Shown here in pieces: positions 1-8,974 of a stretch of 64,000 bases of DNA (within the stretch, counting starts at the first letter, position 1; every line of letters begins with the position of its first letter). A program made the translations under genes and the position numbers. Where the stretch lies: assembly GCA_026415355.1 (NCBI GenBank), contig JAOAHF010000002.1, positions 62,001-126,000 of the forward strand, read 5' to 3'. Below the pieces are notes generated by a model. The model saw nothing but the letters and a program-made list of their open reading frames with translations. It was not told the origin of the DNA and ran no database searches. Source of the stretch: Brevinematales bacterium (lineage in GTDB: Bacteria > Spirochaetota > Brevinematia > DTOW01).

Positions 1-1
1 T

Positions 2-415
2 TATACTCCTATTAGAGACACAAATTCACAGGGAAATGTACATTACTATGTTATTTCGGAGTCTCTTGCTAACGCAGTAGCCTATGAGAGATTTAGGTCA
101 CAAGAGGAGATAGCGCAATTTTTGAAAGATGTTTCAGGGCAACCACCAGAGTATCGTGGATATGTTGTTTTTGTGAATTTTGGTAATTATCCAGAAGGAG
201 GATCTGGCAAAAAGTCTCTCACTAGAGATGTGGAGGTAGATCTTCAAAAAATAGAAGATCTCCAGAAAATACAGGCCTTCAAGGGTATAACTCCCACTAT
301 AGCACTGTATCCTGAAATGTTCAGACCAGTAATATTTAAAAGAATATGGAAAAGCAAATTTTTCAAGGATGAATTCTTTGACGAATTGGAAGAATTTATT
401 AAAAGCGAGGTATGA
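2..415 (+). CDS. Hypothetical protein, C-terminal part (5'-truncated by window edge)
   Basis: The reading frame is open from base 2 to a TGA at 413-415, so this is the last 137 residues of a gene that starts outside the window. The TTG at 122 is probably internal, because the frame upstream of it has no stop and no ribosome binding site lies before it. I recognise no family. The visible part is soluble-looking, has a charged C-terminus (ending EEFIKSEV) and no membrane segment. The next gene follows almost at once with a strong Shine-Dalgarno sequence, so the two are probably co-transcribed. Base use is G-rich on the coding strand, as in the next gene and unlike the + strand genes after 1.6 kb. 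Confidence 0.7.
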   Translation, partial: YTPIRDTNSQGNVHYYVISESLANAVAYERFRSQEEIAQFLKDVSGQPPEYRGYVVFVNFGNYPEGGSGKKSLTRDVEVDLQKIEDLQKIQAFKGITPTIALYPEMFRPVIFKRIWKSKFFKDEFFDELEEFIKSEV

Positions 416-432
416 TAATAAGGAGGAATGTT

Positions 433-1479
433 ATGAAAAGTGAAGAGTTTTATCTGGAAAATATTCTAGGTGCTACAAGGAATGACGAACTGAAAACTAT
501 TGAAGAGATACCTATCTCTACACTTTCTGAAATTCTCAAGAATGAACAATCTTCCAAAACATTAGCAACTCATTGTGCTTCCTACGGCAGGACTAGTATA
601 GCCAAGTTTTTGTATTCAAAAGGACTTAACTTTAAATTCAAGGACGATAAAAATGGTCAGACTCCTTTACATTATGCCGTTGGTTCAGGAGAATATTCTA
701 TGGTTGAGTTCCTTGTAGATATTGGACTAGATGTTAATGAAAAGACAAGTTATGGTCTTACACCACTGCACATAGCGGTGGATAGGGATAACAAGAAGAT
801 AGTAGATCTTCTTTTGAGAAGAGGAGCTAGGGTGGATGCCGTAGATTTTGAAGGAAAGACACCACTGCACATAGCATGTATTAATAATTTTAGAAGAATT
901 GCGGAAATTCTATTAAAAAGAGGGGCAGATATAAATGCTAGAGATTTTCAGGGGTGGACACCACTTCACTATGCGTTCTACTACAACAGTTCTGATGTTG
1001 CTCTTCCCCTTATAAGCAAGGGGGCAGACAGCAAGAATAGAGACAATAGTGGTATGACTCCACTGCATCTGGCTTGTATGAGAGATAACGTAGATGTTAT
1101 CATGGCAACTATAAAAGACGTAAAGGATCTTGGGGTCATGGATGGTAAAGGGACGCCTGCTATAGTTCTGGCAGATATCTATCGTAGCACTAAAGTTCTT
1201 GATTTTGTAAAGAGTTTTGAAGGAGGAGAAAGTTTGTTAAGTGATGCAAAGATTTTTTACCACATGGTAAGAGTGTTTTCCGGAATTCAAGGAACGGTTA
1301 GGAAAATTACTAATCCTTTGGGTATCTATGATTCAGGATCGGAAAGCACAAAATCAGGCATAGAAAACTCTAATATAGTTGATCATCTCAAGGAAACCTT
1401 TACAATATCAGAGAGCATAAAATTGGATAATGGTTTTAGACTGACTAGAATTTCAAGAAGACCAAATTATATATTGTAG
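433..1479 (+). CDS. Ankyrin-repeat protein
   Basis: A 348-residue protein with a run of about five to six ankyrin repeats in its central part. The repeated signature is G-x-TPLHxA, seen as GQTPLHYAV, GLTPLHIAV, GKTPLHIAC, GWTPLHYAF and GMTPLHLAC. Ankyrin repeats bind protein partners; no catalytic domain, signal peptide or membrane segment is visible, so it is probably cytosolic. The start is ATG 433, preceded by AGGAGG at 421-426; an in-frame ATG at 412 overlaps the previous stop and has no binding site. The last 100 or so residues match nothing I know. Third codon positions favour G over C (many AAG, AGG, TTG, GTG), opposite to most + strand genes further right. Confidence 0.85.
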   Translation: MKSEEFYLENILGATRNDELKTIEEIPISTLSEILKNEQSSKTLATHCASYGRTSIAKFLYSKGLNFKFKDDKNGQTPLHYAVGSGEYSMVEFLVDIGLDVNEKTSYGLTPLHIAVDRDNKKIVDLLLRRGARVDAVDFEGKTPLHIACINNFRRIAEILLKRGADINARDFQGWTPLHYAFYYNSSDVALPLISKGADSKNRDNSGMTPLHLACMRDNVDVIMATIKDVKDLGVMDGKGTPAIVLADIYRSTKVLDFVKSFEGGESLLSDAKIFYHMVRVFSGIQGTVRKITNPLGIYDSGSESTKSGIENSNIVDHLKETFTISESIKLDNGFRLTRISRRPNYIL

Positions 1480-1610
1480 ATTGATATTCTAGTGGTAACA
1501 ATATTGGTCAGTTAGTATCGCTTTTGAGGATCGGATCTATTCGAGTACCTTCTCTTTCTTATTAACTCAATTAAAAGGACTTTCTATAGATACCATTACT
1601 TTTTAAATTT

Positions 1611-1626
1611 AATTGAAATTTCAATT
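1611..1626. repeat. 16-bp perfect palindrome over the -35 box
   Basis: AATTGAAATTTCAATT is a perfect palindrome that contains the -35 hexamer TTGAAA of the diguanylate cyclase promoter. The position suits a repressor operator. The composition is all but AT, so chance is possible. Confidence 0.4.
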
Positions 1627-1641
1627 GTTATTTGATAAAAT
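1613..1641 (+). promoter_or_regulatory. Sigma70-type promoter of the GGDEF-PilZ gene
   Basis: TTGAAA at 1613-1618 and TAAAAT at 1636-1641 are separated by 17 bp. The ATG of the next gene is at 1650, only 8 nt after the -10 box, and no Shine-Dalgarno sequence is present, so the mRNA is probably leaderless. Confidence 0.65.
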
Positions 1642-1649
1642 GAAAGTAT

Positions 1650-2789
1650 ATGTTAGAAGTAAAAGAATTTTTTCTTTATACTTCAAAAGAAAAGTTTTTA
1701 TCAAATGAGTACGTAAAAGATATCGAAAAAGTATATCATGAGTTTATTAAAGGCAATAAAAATGCAATAAAGGATAAAATTAACCTTTTCAGAGATACTA
1801 CCAGACTTGTATTCGGTATTGAAATGAGTGACAAAGAAGTAGTCTATCACTGGGAAAACATATTTGACATAAGAAAGGGATTTCCAAACTATGACATAAG
1901 AATAATAAGTTTTGATTATTTTCTCAACAATCACAAAATTTATAATCCAAAGATAATAGAAATGGAAAAATTTATAGGACTACTTGAAACAATGCTACAA
2001 GATAGTAAAACTCTTGCATACAACTACAACATGATGAAAATACTAATAAACTACGAGATAGAAAGAATTAAACGCTATAGTGGATACTTCTCAGTAATAT
2101 TAATTGACTTAGATAACTTCAAATATTACAATGATACCCATGGACACAGATTTGGAGACGAAATACTATCAGAATTTTCAAAAATAGTTATCTCAAATAT
2201 GAGAAAATCAGATTTGCTATTTAGATACGGTGGAGATGAATTTGTGGTCTTCTGTCCAGAAACTAAAAGAATAGGTGCAAGAATAGTAGCAGAACGAATA
2301 AGAGAAGGTGTTGAAACGTATTTTAAACAGAAAAATATACAAATAACAACTAGCATTGGTATATCTTCTTTTCCTTTTGATGGTGAAAACTTCGATGAAA
2401 TAATGAACACCGCAGATAAAATGCTATACTTTTCAAAATCAAGAGGAAAAAACAGAATAACAGACAGATTTGACTATGTAGACCAAGAAGACAGAAGAAC
2501 GTCACCAAGACTAACTTTAGAAAAACCTTCAAAAGTATTCCTAAGAATAAATAACCAAATAGTAGAAGGAGCATTAATGGATATTAGTAAATCAGGTATG
2601 TTAATAAAAACTAATAATACTAATTACAAAGACATTAGCATAATAACACTAGATAAGATAATGCTTGGTGATAGTGAATTTGTACTTGAGGTACCAGTGA
2701 AAGTAGAAAGATGCGAAGGACTTTTCTTAGCAATTAACTTCAAAGATAACAAGATATTGGAAACATTAGTTTACCTTTTTGACAAATAA
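1650..2789 (+). CDS. Diguanylate cyclase (GGDEF) fused to a C-terminal PilZ domain
   Basis: 379 residues that should make and bind the second messenger c-di-GMP in the cytoplasm. The first 125 or so residues are unrecognised and have no membrane segment. The GGDEF domain covers about 130-275, with the intact signature RYGGDEF and, five residues before the GGDEF, an RKSD that fits the RxxD inhibitory I-site. A PilZ domain follows at about 285-379, with the RRTSPR box and DISKSG, the two c-di-GMP-binding motifs. GGDEF and PilZ on one chain suggests product sensing by the enzyme itself. The start ATG 1650 has no Shine-Dalgarno sequence and lies 8 nt after a good -10 box. The gene is convergent with moxR. 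Confidence 0.9.
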   Translation: MLEVKEFFLYTSKEKFLSNEYVKDIEKVYHEFIKGNKNAIKDKINLFRDTTRLVFGIEMSDKEVVYHWENIFDIRKGFPNYDIRIISFDYFLNNHKIYNPKIIEMEKFIGLLETMLQDSKTLAYNYNMMKILINYEIERIKRYSGYFSVILIDLDNFKYYNDTHGHRFGDEILSEFSKIVISNMRKSDLLFRYGGDEFVVFCPETKRIGARIVAERIREGVETYFKQKNIQITTSIGISSFPFDGENFDEIMNTADKMLYFSKSRGKNRITDRFDYVDQEDRRTSPRLTLEKPSKVFLRINNQIVEGALMDISKSGMLIKTNNTNYKDISIITLDKIMLGDSEFVLEVPVKVERCEGLFLAINFKDNKILETLVYLFDK

Positions 2790-2860
2790 ACCCTAAAAAG
2801 GCTATTCCAAAATCAACAACATAATCAGAAGAACTATTAGAATGTACAAACAAAATTATC

Positions 2861-3811
2861 TTAAATGCTTGAAGAAACTCTTTGGATAACAGATAGAATA
2901 ACATCCTCTGGAGATACATTTTCTATTTTTGCAGAATAATTCAATATAACTCTATGCCTCAAAACATCAAACACAATCTCATCAACATATTCTTTGATAA
3001 CTTTTTTGTCTCCTCTTAAGAATGCTAAAGATTTTGAAATACGGAGTAGATGTTGAGAAGCTCTAGGGCCTGCTCCCCAATCAACAAATTCCTTAACTTT
3101 GGGAATATCACTATCTGAAGGCCTAGTATTTCTAACAATCCTAACTATGTATTCCACAATCTTATCAGATACAAACACCTTATCAATTTCTCTCTGATAC
3201 TCAAAGAATGATTTCAAGTCAACAATAGGTGTAATCCTTGAAATATCAGGAGTTATTTTACATATCTCCAACTCTTCTTCAAAAGAAGGATATCGCATAT
3301 TTATTTGAATCATAAACCTATCAAGCTGTGCTTCTGGCAATGGGTAGGTACCTTCCTGTTCTAGTGGATTTTGAGTTGCTATAACGAAAAATGGATCATC
3401 AAGTATGTAAGTTTTTCCAAAGGTTGTAACTTTTTTTTCTTGCATACTCTCAAGAAGAGCTGATTGAGTTTTAGGGGATGCTCTATTTATTTCATCAGCA
3501 AGCAAAATATTTGTAAATATAGGTCCTTTATGGAATTTAATAACTTTTTTCCCAGTTTCAGGATCTTCTTCAATTATGTCAAAACCGATAATGTCCGCAG
3601 GCATAAGATCAGGAGTAAATTGAACCCTCCTAAATTCAAGATCAAACATCTTAGCAACAGTATTTGCCAAAAGCGTTTTAGCCAATCCTGGTACACCAAC
3701 CATCAAAACATGTCCACCAGCAAAAAGAGAAGCAACTATTTTAGTAAAAACATCATCTTGACCTACAATTATTTTGGATTTTTCTTTCTTCAACTCATTA
3801 AGTATCACCAT
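2861..3811 (-). CDS. MoxR-family AAA+ ATPase
   Basis: 316 residues, the usual length for MoxR ATPases, chaperone-like enzymes that often help assemble metal-containing or cell-envelope complexes. The Walker A motif is GVPGLAKT near residue 40, the Walker B is LLADEINRA, and the sensor-1 region reads VIATQNPLEQEGTYPLPEAQ; a C-terminal lid domain follows. The usual partners (DUF58 and von Willebrand A proteins) are absent, which makes this an orphan copy. It lies downstream of the hyp operon on the same strand, separated by 236 bp, so a shared role is possible but unproven. A GATACT -10 box lies 8 nt before the ATG with no Shine-Dalgarno sequence, suggesting a leaderless transcript. Confidence 0.9.
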   Translation of the reverse strand: MVILNELKKEKSKIIVGQDDVFTKIVASLFAGGHVLMVGVPGLAKTLLANTVAKMFDLEFRRVQFTPDLMPADIIGFDIIEEDPETGKKVIKFHKGPIFTNILLADEINRASPKTQSALLESMQEKKVTTFGKTYILDDPFFVIATQNPLEQEGTYPLPEAQLDRFMIQINMRYPSFEEELEICKITPDISRITPIVDLKSFFEYQREIDKVFVSDKIVEYIVRIVRNTRPSDSDIPKVKEFVDWGAGPRASQHLLRISKSLAFLRGDKKVIKEYVDEIVFDVLRHRVILNYSAKIENVSPEDVILSVIQRVSSSI

Positions 3812-3967
3812 AAAGTAAAAGTATCCTAAACATATAATTTACCTCTTTTCAACAAAACAGCACCGAACTAACTAAAGCTCTCAAACAAGGAAGTTAAAAA
3901 ACATTCGTATCTTTTTTCTCTAAACAAATACGATTTATTTTAAATCACACTTTCTACATTCAGCTTG

Positions 3968-4020
3968 ATTATAGTAGATTCCTCTAAAGGAGGATTATGT
4001 AAGATTACTCAAACTATAAT
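3968..4020. repeat. Nested inverted repeat in the hypA-moxR gap
   Basis: Outer arms ATTATAGT (3968-3975) and ACTATAAT (4013-4020) are perfectly complementary, and an inner TCCTC/GAGGA stem lies between them. No U-tract follows on the - strand, so it is not a standard intrinsic terminator. It may be an end-of-transcript structure for the hyp operon. Confidence 0.35.
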
Positions 4021-4047
4021 ACAAAAAGAACTCAGCAAATAATATAC

Positions 4048-4407
4048 CTACAATCTCGCCTCTTCAATATCAACATCAAGGTACTTTACCATTATACACT
4101 CTTCGGCAGATATGTAGGTATTCTGACTACCACATTTTTCACAAATGTAGTTATGCTCATCAGCGTAAAATATATTGCCACAATCGTTACAAACTATAGG
4201 AACTTGTATAAATTCAATATCAATCTCCATATCTTCCGCAATAGTATTTTGTGCATAATTTTTAAGATGAAACTTAAACGATTCTATACTTATGTCTTCT
4301 GCATCATGTATAACTATACTAGCTTTTAAAACTTTCGATGAATTATGTTTCTTAGCCTCATTCAGTATTAGATCCAAAGTATCTTTAGCAAGCAAAGACT
4401 CGTGCAT
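4048..4407 (-). CDS. hypA: HypA, nickel metallochaperone for [NiFe] hydrogenase
   Basis: 119 residues from the conserved start MHESL, whose His2 binds nickel. The reading frame extends 14 codons further upstream, but HypA proteins begin at MHE and a GGGGAGGT binding site lies just before ATG 4407. The structural zinc site is visible as two CxxC pairs, CNDCG and CEKCG, about 18 residues apart. HypA delivers nickel to the hydrogenase large subunit together with HypB, which is not in this window. It is the last gene of a hypC-hypD-hypE-hypA operon, 13 nt after hypE. Confidence 0.93.
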   Translation of the reverse strand: MHESLLAKDTLDLILNEAKKHNSSKVLKASIVIHDAEDISIESFKFHLKNYAQNTIAEDMEIDIEFIQVPIVCNDCGNIFYADEHNYICEKCGSQNTYISAEECIMVKYLDVDIEEARL

Positions 4408-4420
4408 ACAATACCTCCCC

Positions 4421-5455
4421 CTAACATATTCTAGGTAGCTGCTCGCCACTCATCATATCAAGTAGGCGATTACTACCTATTATAGACTTCATAACAACCA
4501 GACCTTTGTTGTCTTCGGTTATTTTACCTATTATCCTTGCATTTGTTCCAAGAGTATTCGAAATAATAGAAGTAGCTCTCTCCCCATCACTTTCAGGAAC
4601 AATACATATAAATCTACCTTCATTAGCCATATGAAGAGGATCAAGCCCCAAGACTTCACATACAGCTTTGACTTCATCTATAATCTCTATATCTTTTTCG
4701 TAAATATAAACTCCCAAATTACTGGCTTTGGCAATTTCGTTTAACGCACTAACAAGTCCTCCTCTAGTAAGATCTCTCATACAGTGTATTTCTATAGAAC
4801 TATATAATAAGTTTTCAACAGGTGTCCACAATTCTCTACAATCACTCTCAATTGATGTTTCAAAATCTATACCCTCTCTTAAGGCCATTATAGCAGCCCC
4901 ATGTCTACCTATATCTCCACTTAAAATCACAACATCTCCAGGTTTAACACTTGTAGGAGAGATTTCAAGATTATGTTCAATAATACCTATACCAGAGGTA
5001 TTTACGTAAATTCCGTCTCCTTTTCCTCTACCTACTACCTTTGTATCACCACATACAACTTTCACTCCAATCTTATCAGCACTTTCCCTTATTGAACAGA
5101 GTATTTTCCTGAGATTATCTATCTCAAATCCTTCCTCAATTATCAACCCCAAAGACAAAAACATAGGTCTAGAACCACACATCGCTAAATCATTAATAGT
5201 GCCATTTACAGCAAGCTTACCAATATCTCCTCCTGGAAAGAATATAGGTGTTATAACATAAGAATCAGTCGTAAACGCTATTCTTCTAGACTGTAAATCA
5301 ATTACTGCTCCATCATGAAGTTTATCGAGATACTCATTAGAAAGTATAGGCTTGAATAAATTCTCTATAAGGTTATTTGTTAATCTTCCACCTCCACCAT
5401 GTCCCATCCTTATTCTTTCGTTTGCATTTATAGGAACTGGGCAATCAAAATTCAT
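4421..5455 (-). CDS. hypE: HypE, carbamoyl dehydratase making the hydrogenase cyanide ligand
   Basis: 344 residues. HypE receives a carbamoyl group on its C-terminal cysteine from HypF and dehydrates it with ATP to a thiocyanate, the source of the CN ligands of the NiFe active site. The diagnostic C-terminus PRIC is intact, and the N-terminal GHGGGGRLTNNLI and the central ATP-binding repeats of the PurM-like fold are present. AGGAGG lies just before ATG 5455. It sits 8 nt after hypD and 13 nt before hypA. No hypF is visible in the window. Confidence 0.95.
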   Translation of the reverse strand: MNFDCPVPINANERIRMGHGGGGRLTNNLIENLFKPILSNEYLDKLHDGAVIDLQSRRIAFTTDSYVITPIFFPGGDIGKLAVNGTINDLAMCGSRPMFLSLGLIIEEGFEIDNLRKILCSIRESADKIGVKVVCGDTKVVGRGKGDGIYVNTSGIGIIEHNLEISPTSVKPGDVVILSGDIGRHGAAIMALREGIDFETSIESDCRELWTPVENLLYSSIEIHCMRDLTRGGLVSALNEIAKASNLGVYIYEKDIEIIDEVKAVCEVLGLDPLHMANEGRFICIVPESDGERATSIISNTLGTNARIIGKITEDNKGLVVMKSIIGSNRLLDMMSGEQLPRIC

Positions 5456-5463
5456 ATTACCTC

Positions 5464-6555
5464 CTAAACCTTGTGTAGCTTATACTTGTAATAAGCAGCA
5501 CATGCACCTTCAGAAGATACCATAGGTGCCCCTAAAGGATACTCTGGAGTACATTTAGTACCAAATGCACTACACTCATAAGGTTTTTTAACTCCTTGGA
5601 GTATTAATCCACTTATACAATCCTCAGGTTCAGAAACAGATTTGAATGTCAACCCAAATTTCTTCTCAGCATCGTAATCTTCATAATCTTTCCTAAGACC
5701 AAGACCACTACCCGATATTGTACCTATACCTCTCCAATTTCTATTGACAATCTCGAAAACTTCCTTTATCAAACTCTGTGCTTCTATATTTCCCTCCCTC
5801 CTAACAGACCTTGTGTATTGATTCTCAACCTCATACCTACCTTCTTCAAGTTGTTTTACCAACATTAAAACTCCTTGAAGTATATCCAAAGGTTCAAATC
5901 CCGTAACAACTATCGGTACCTTATATTTCTTGGCTATAGGTTCGTACTCTGTATACCCCATAACAGAGCATACATGCCCAGCAGCAAGAAAACCGTTAAC
6001 CTTATTTTTCGGAGACTTAAGAATAGTCTCAATAGCAGGTGGTACTAAAACATGAGAAACTAAAACTGAAAAATTCTTAATACCCATCTTCTTAGCTTGA
6101 TAAACAGCCATAGCATTAGCAGGTGCAGTCGTCTCAAAACCAACAGCAAAAAACACAATCTCTTTATCTGGATTTTTGATAGCAATTTTCAGAGCATCCA
6201 TCGGAGAATAAACAATTCTAACATCACCACCTTCTTCTCTAACAGCAAAAAGATCCTTATGAGATCCAGGAACCCTAAGCATATCACCGAATGAACAAAA
6301 TATAACATTAGATAAAGACGCAATCTCTATAGCCTTGTCAATTATTTCAATCGGTGTAACACATACAGGACACCCCGGACCATGTATAAAAGATATACTC
6401 GGGGGTAAAACTTCATCTATGTTGAACCTAACAATAGTGTGTGTCTGACCCCCACAAACCTCCATTATTGTCCAACTACCCTTAGTGACCTTCCATATCT
6501 CATCTATGTACTTCTTGGCAATTTCAGAATTCCTGTACTCATCTACATATCTCAT
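5464..6555 (-). CDS. hypD: HypD, iron-sulfur scaffold for Fe(CN)2CO assembly
   Basis: 363 residues, the normal family length. HypD, with HypC, holds the iron on which cyanide and carbonyl ligands are assembled before insertion into the hydrogenase. Conserved motifs are [11 protein letters not shown] near residue 35, [10 protein letters not shown] near 65 and [10 protein letters not shown] near 150, with the 4Fe-4S cysteine region at the C-terminus ([16 protein letters not shown] onward to several Cys). It overlaps hypC by 4 nt (ATGA), which indicates translational coupling, and has GGGGG before its ATG. Confidence 0.95.
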   Translation of the reverse strand: MRYVDEYRNSEIAKKYIDEIWKVTKGSWTIMEVCGGQTHTIVRFNIDEVLPPSISFIHGPGCPVCVTPIEIIDKAIEIASLSNVIFCSFGDMLRVPGSHKDLFAVREEGGDVRIVYSPMDALKIAIKNPDKEIVFFAVGFETTAPANAMAVYQAKKMGIKNFSVLVSHVLVPPAIETILKSPKNKVNGFLAAGHVCSVMGYTEYEPIAKKYKVPIVVTGFEPLDILQGVLMLVKQLEEGRYEVENQYTRSVRREGNIEAQSLIKEVFEIVNRNWRGIGTISGSGLGLRKDYEDYDAEKKFGLTFKSVSEPEDCISGLILQGVKKPYECSAFGTKCTPEYPLGAPMVSSEGACAAYYKYKLHKV

Positions 6556-6803
6556 TCTTGTCCCCCTATCTGCTCCGAAACTTTGTCCATTTCCTCAAGA
6601 TACCTAAATACACTTTGAGCCTCCTCTTCATCTAATTTGCTTATCGCAAAACCAACATGTACTATTACATAATCACCTACCTTTACATCAGGTATATACT
6701 CCAAACAAACCTCCCTCTTAACTCCACTAAAATCAACCTTACCCATTAAAGGTTCAGAACCATAATCAATCTCAACAACTCTACCCGGAATACCCAAACA
6801 CAT
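6552..6803 (-). CDS. hypC: HypC, hydrogenase assembly chaperone
   Basis: 83 residues beginning MCLGIPG. Cys2 is the essential iron-ligating residue of the HypC/HybG family, so ATG 6803 is the functional start even though the frame extends five codons upstream to a GTG. AGGT lies 3 nt before the ATG. HypC forms a complex with HypD and the hydrogenase large-subunit precursor. It is the first gene of the hypCDEA operon; hypB and hypF, as well as hydrogenase structural genes, must be elsewhere. Confidence 0.93.
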   Translation of the reverse strand: MCLGIPGRVVEIDYGSEPLMGKVDFSGVKREVCLEYIPDVKVGDYVIVHVGFAISKLDEEEAQSVFRYLEEMDKVSEQIGGQE

Positions 6804-6988
6804 ATTACCTAACCTCACCTCTCTATTAAGAGTAATTAATTCGTTTACCTAGAAACAACCAACATATAAAAGTCTATTTTTCTTGTAGGATTTCAAATTC
6901 AGTCTTACCATTTAACAAAAAACAAATATTTATCTAAAACAAGCGTTCAACAAGGCTTAGAAAAATTCCTATTTGGTAATCAAGTTAG

Positions 6989-7018
6989 TTGTTAATACAA
7001 ATTAACATACTTCATAAT
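6989..7018 (+). promoter_or_regulatory. Promoter of the envelope protein gene at 7027
   Basis: TTGTTA (6989-6994) and CATAAT (7013-7018) with an 18-bp spacer. The ATG is 8 nt after the -10 box and has no Shine-Dalgarno sequence, suggesting leaderless translation. Confidence 0.5.
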
Positions 7019-7026
7019 TGCATGCT

Positions 7027-7671
7027 ATGAAAAAGATAGCAACATTATTCACTTTAGTAACGGTACTACTCTGGATAAGTCTGATAACAGTCAGCTGTTC
7101 TCCTTCTGCAGGAAGAAAGATAATAGATAACGGGAAATTCGATACTGAGTTGTCTATAGGTGGTGCATTTTTTTATTACACTTCAATACCTTTACCATTA
7201 CCTAATGTAGGTATAGGAGCAAGACATGGTGTATACCAAGACTTGAACATAGGTATAAAAATATACCCCTTATCTCTTCTATTCAATTCACTTCTAAGCG
7301 ATGTATTTGTAGTAGGTAATATTTTTAAAAGTGATATCTCTTATGTACCAAGTATTAACATCTATGGGCAAATTAATATTTTAACTTACTTTGGGTACTT
7401 CGATATGGTATTTTATCCTCTAGTCGGTAGCACAGGTGTTTGGAGGTTTGAAACATGGGATATATATCTACCTTTTGAAATTTCAATTGATCCATACAAC
7501 CCAAGAATATCTCTTAAGTTTAACCTAGGAATCGGACTTAATTTCAGAATATTCGATAAATTAACAATATCGCCTGAATTGAGGTTAAACAGCATAGCTA
7601 ATATATATCTACCACTAGGTAGTATGGTAGGGATACCAGTATTATTTGTATCCGCAACCTACACTTTCTAA
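7027..7671 (+). CDS. Small outer-envelope protein, possible lipoprotein
   Basis: 214 residues from ATG 7027; a TTG three codons upstream is in frame but less likely. An N-terminal hydrophobic signal (MKKIATLFTLVTVLLW) ends in LITVSC, a loose spirochaete-style lipobox with Cys at about residue 24. The rest is rich in aromatic residues and glycine, has alternating polar and hydrophobic stretches, and ends in a C-terminal aromatic (ATYTF), as outer-membrane beta-barrels do. I recognise no family. It diverges from the hyp operon and converges on the aminotransferase gene. Confidence 0.75.
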   Translation: MKKIATLFTLVTVLLWISLITVSCSPSAGRKIIDNGKFDTELSIGGAFFYYTSIPLPLPNVGIGARHGVYQDLNIGIKIYPLSLLFNSLLSDVFVVGNIFKSDISYVPSINIYGQINILTYFGYFDMVFYPLVGSTGVWRFETWDIYLPFEISIDPYNPRISLKFNLGIGLNFRIFDKLTISPELRLNSIANIYLPLGSMVGIPVLFVSATYTF

Positions 7672-7728
7672 AGTCTCCTAATATTAGCAAATACCCTATG
7701 AAAAAGTTGTTAAAATACTCTAAAGAAT

Positions 7729-7754
7729 CTTAGAAAGTTATTTCATTTTCTAAG
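7729..7754. terminator. Inverted repeat between convergent genes, possible bidirectional terminator
   Basis: CTTAGAAA and TTTCTAAG form perfect 8-bp arms around a 10-nt loop, midway between two convergent genes. A clear U-tract is missing, so the terminator role is inferred from position. Confidence 0.4.
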
Positions 7755-7838
7755 CTTATGCATAAATCTTACACTACATAGAATTCAAGTAAGCAAGAAT
7801 TTTACCTCTAAAAGTTTCGATTACAATTTCTTTCAATG

Positions 7839-8960
7839 CTAAATGGACCTAAAGAAATCCATAATAGTTTGTACAACATAATCTATTTCCTCATCCGTAA
7901 GCCCTGGAAAGATAGGTAAAGAAAGTACCTCTTTTGAAGCCTTCTCTGTATTCGGTAAATCTCCTTCTTTATATCCCAATTCTGAAAAACACTTCTGAAG
8001 ATGTAGCGGTAAAGGATAATAAATTTCCGTTCCAATCCCCTTACCTGTTAAATACTCCCGCAACTTATCTCTGTAATTTGGAATTCTTATAGTGTATTGG
8101 TGGTATATATGCTTTGAAGAATCTGTTGATCTAGGGGTAAAAAGTAATTCCTTTTCTTCAAGCGTTTTTAGTAAAGAGTTATATTTACTTGCTATACTTA
8201 TCCTCTCTTGATTATTTTGCTCTATCCTGTCTAATCTGTTGTTAATATAAGATGCTTGTATTTCATCAAGTCTTCCATTTACACCTATGTAGTCATGGTA
8301 GTATCTTTTCTCTGAGCCGTGCACCCTAAGCATTCTAACCTTTTTAGCAAGCTGTATATCATTAGTTGATATTGCTCCACCATCTCCTGCACCACCTAGA
8401 TTTTTTGTAGGATAGAAAGATATACATCCAAATAAACCAAATGTACCTGTCTTCTTACCATCATATTCTGCACCAAGAGATTGAGCATTATCTTCTATTA
8501 CTGCTATATTCCTAGAGTTGGCTATATTAATTATAGTATCAATCTTAGCAGGATTACCATAAAGGTGAACTGGAATTATAGCTTTTGTTTTAGATGATAT
8601 TTTTTTTTCTATTTCATCAGGCATTATATTATATGTTTCAAGATCAATATCAGCAAAAACAGGTTTAGCACCCAACCTAGAAACACTACTTGCAGTAGCA
8701 TAGAACGTAAATGATGGTACTATAACTTCATCACCTAACTTTATATCAATAGCCATCAAAGATATCAAAAGTGCATCAGTTCCCGAAGAAACTCCAATTA
8801 CATCCTCAACACCCAAATATGATTTTAGCCTATTTTCAAGAAGATTAACATACTTGCCAAGTATAAACGCTTGGTTTTCAAATATCTCTTCTATATCTCT
8901 TAAAACTTTTTCTCTAATAAGCTTATATTCCCTCTTTAGATCAAGTAAAGGTACATTCAT
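7839..8960 (-). CDS. DegT/DnrJ/EryC1-family sugar aminotransferase
   Basis: 373 residues, the usual length of PLP-dependent aminotransferases acting on nucleotide-activated keto-sugars for surface polysaccharides or glycans. The start VPLLDLKREY is typical of the WbpE/WlbC branch. The PLP-binding lysine is in SFYPTKNLGG near residue 190, the SGTDALL motif is near 60, and EDNAQSLGAEYDGKKTG is conserved. It lies 14 nt downstream of rpmG with no good Shine-Dalgarno sequence of its own, so it is probably translated from the tRNA-Thr-rpmG transcript. The exact sugar substrate cannot be told from sequence; no partner sugar-modifying enzymes are nearby. Confidence 0.88.
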   Translation of the reverse strand: MNVPLLDLKREYKLIREKVLRDIEEIFENQAFILGKYVNLLENRLKSYLGVEDVIGVSSGTDALLISLMAIDIKLGDEVIVPSFTFYATASSVSRLGAKPVFADIDLETYNIMPDEIEKKISSKTKAIIPVHLYGNPAKIDTIINIANSRNIAVIEDNAQSLGAEYDGKKTGTFGLFGCISFYPTKNLGGAGDGGAISTNDIQLAKKVRMLRVHGSEKRYYHDYIGVNGRLDEIQASYINNRLDRIEQNNQERISIASKYNSLLKTLEEKELLFTPRSTDSSKHIYHQYTIRIPNYRDKLREYLTGKGIGTEIYYPLPLHLQKCFSELGYKEGDLPNTEKASKEVLSLPIFPGLTDEEIDYVVQTIMDFFRSI

Positions 8961-8974
8961 AGCAAAAATAGCTT

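Noticed and set aside
1480-1649. dif site at the strand-composition switch
   Set aside because: No 28-bp sequence with convincing XerC and XerD arms was found by eye.
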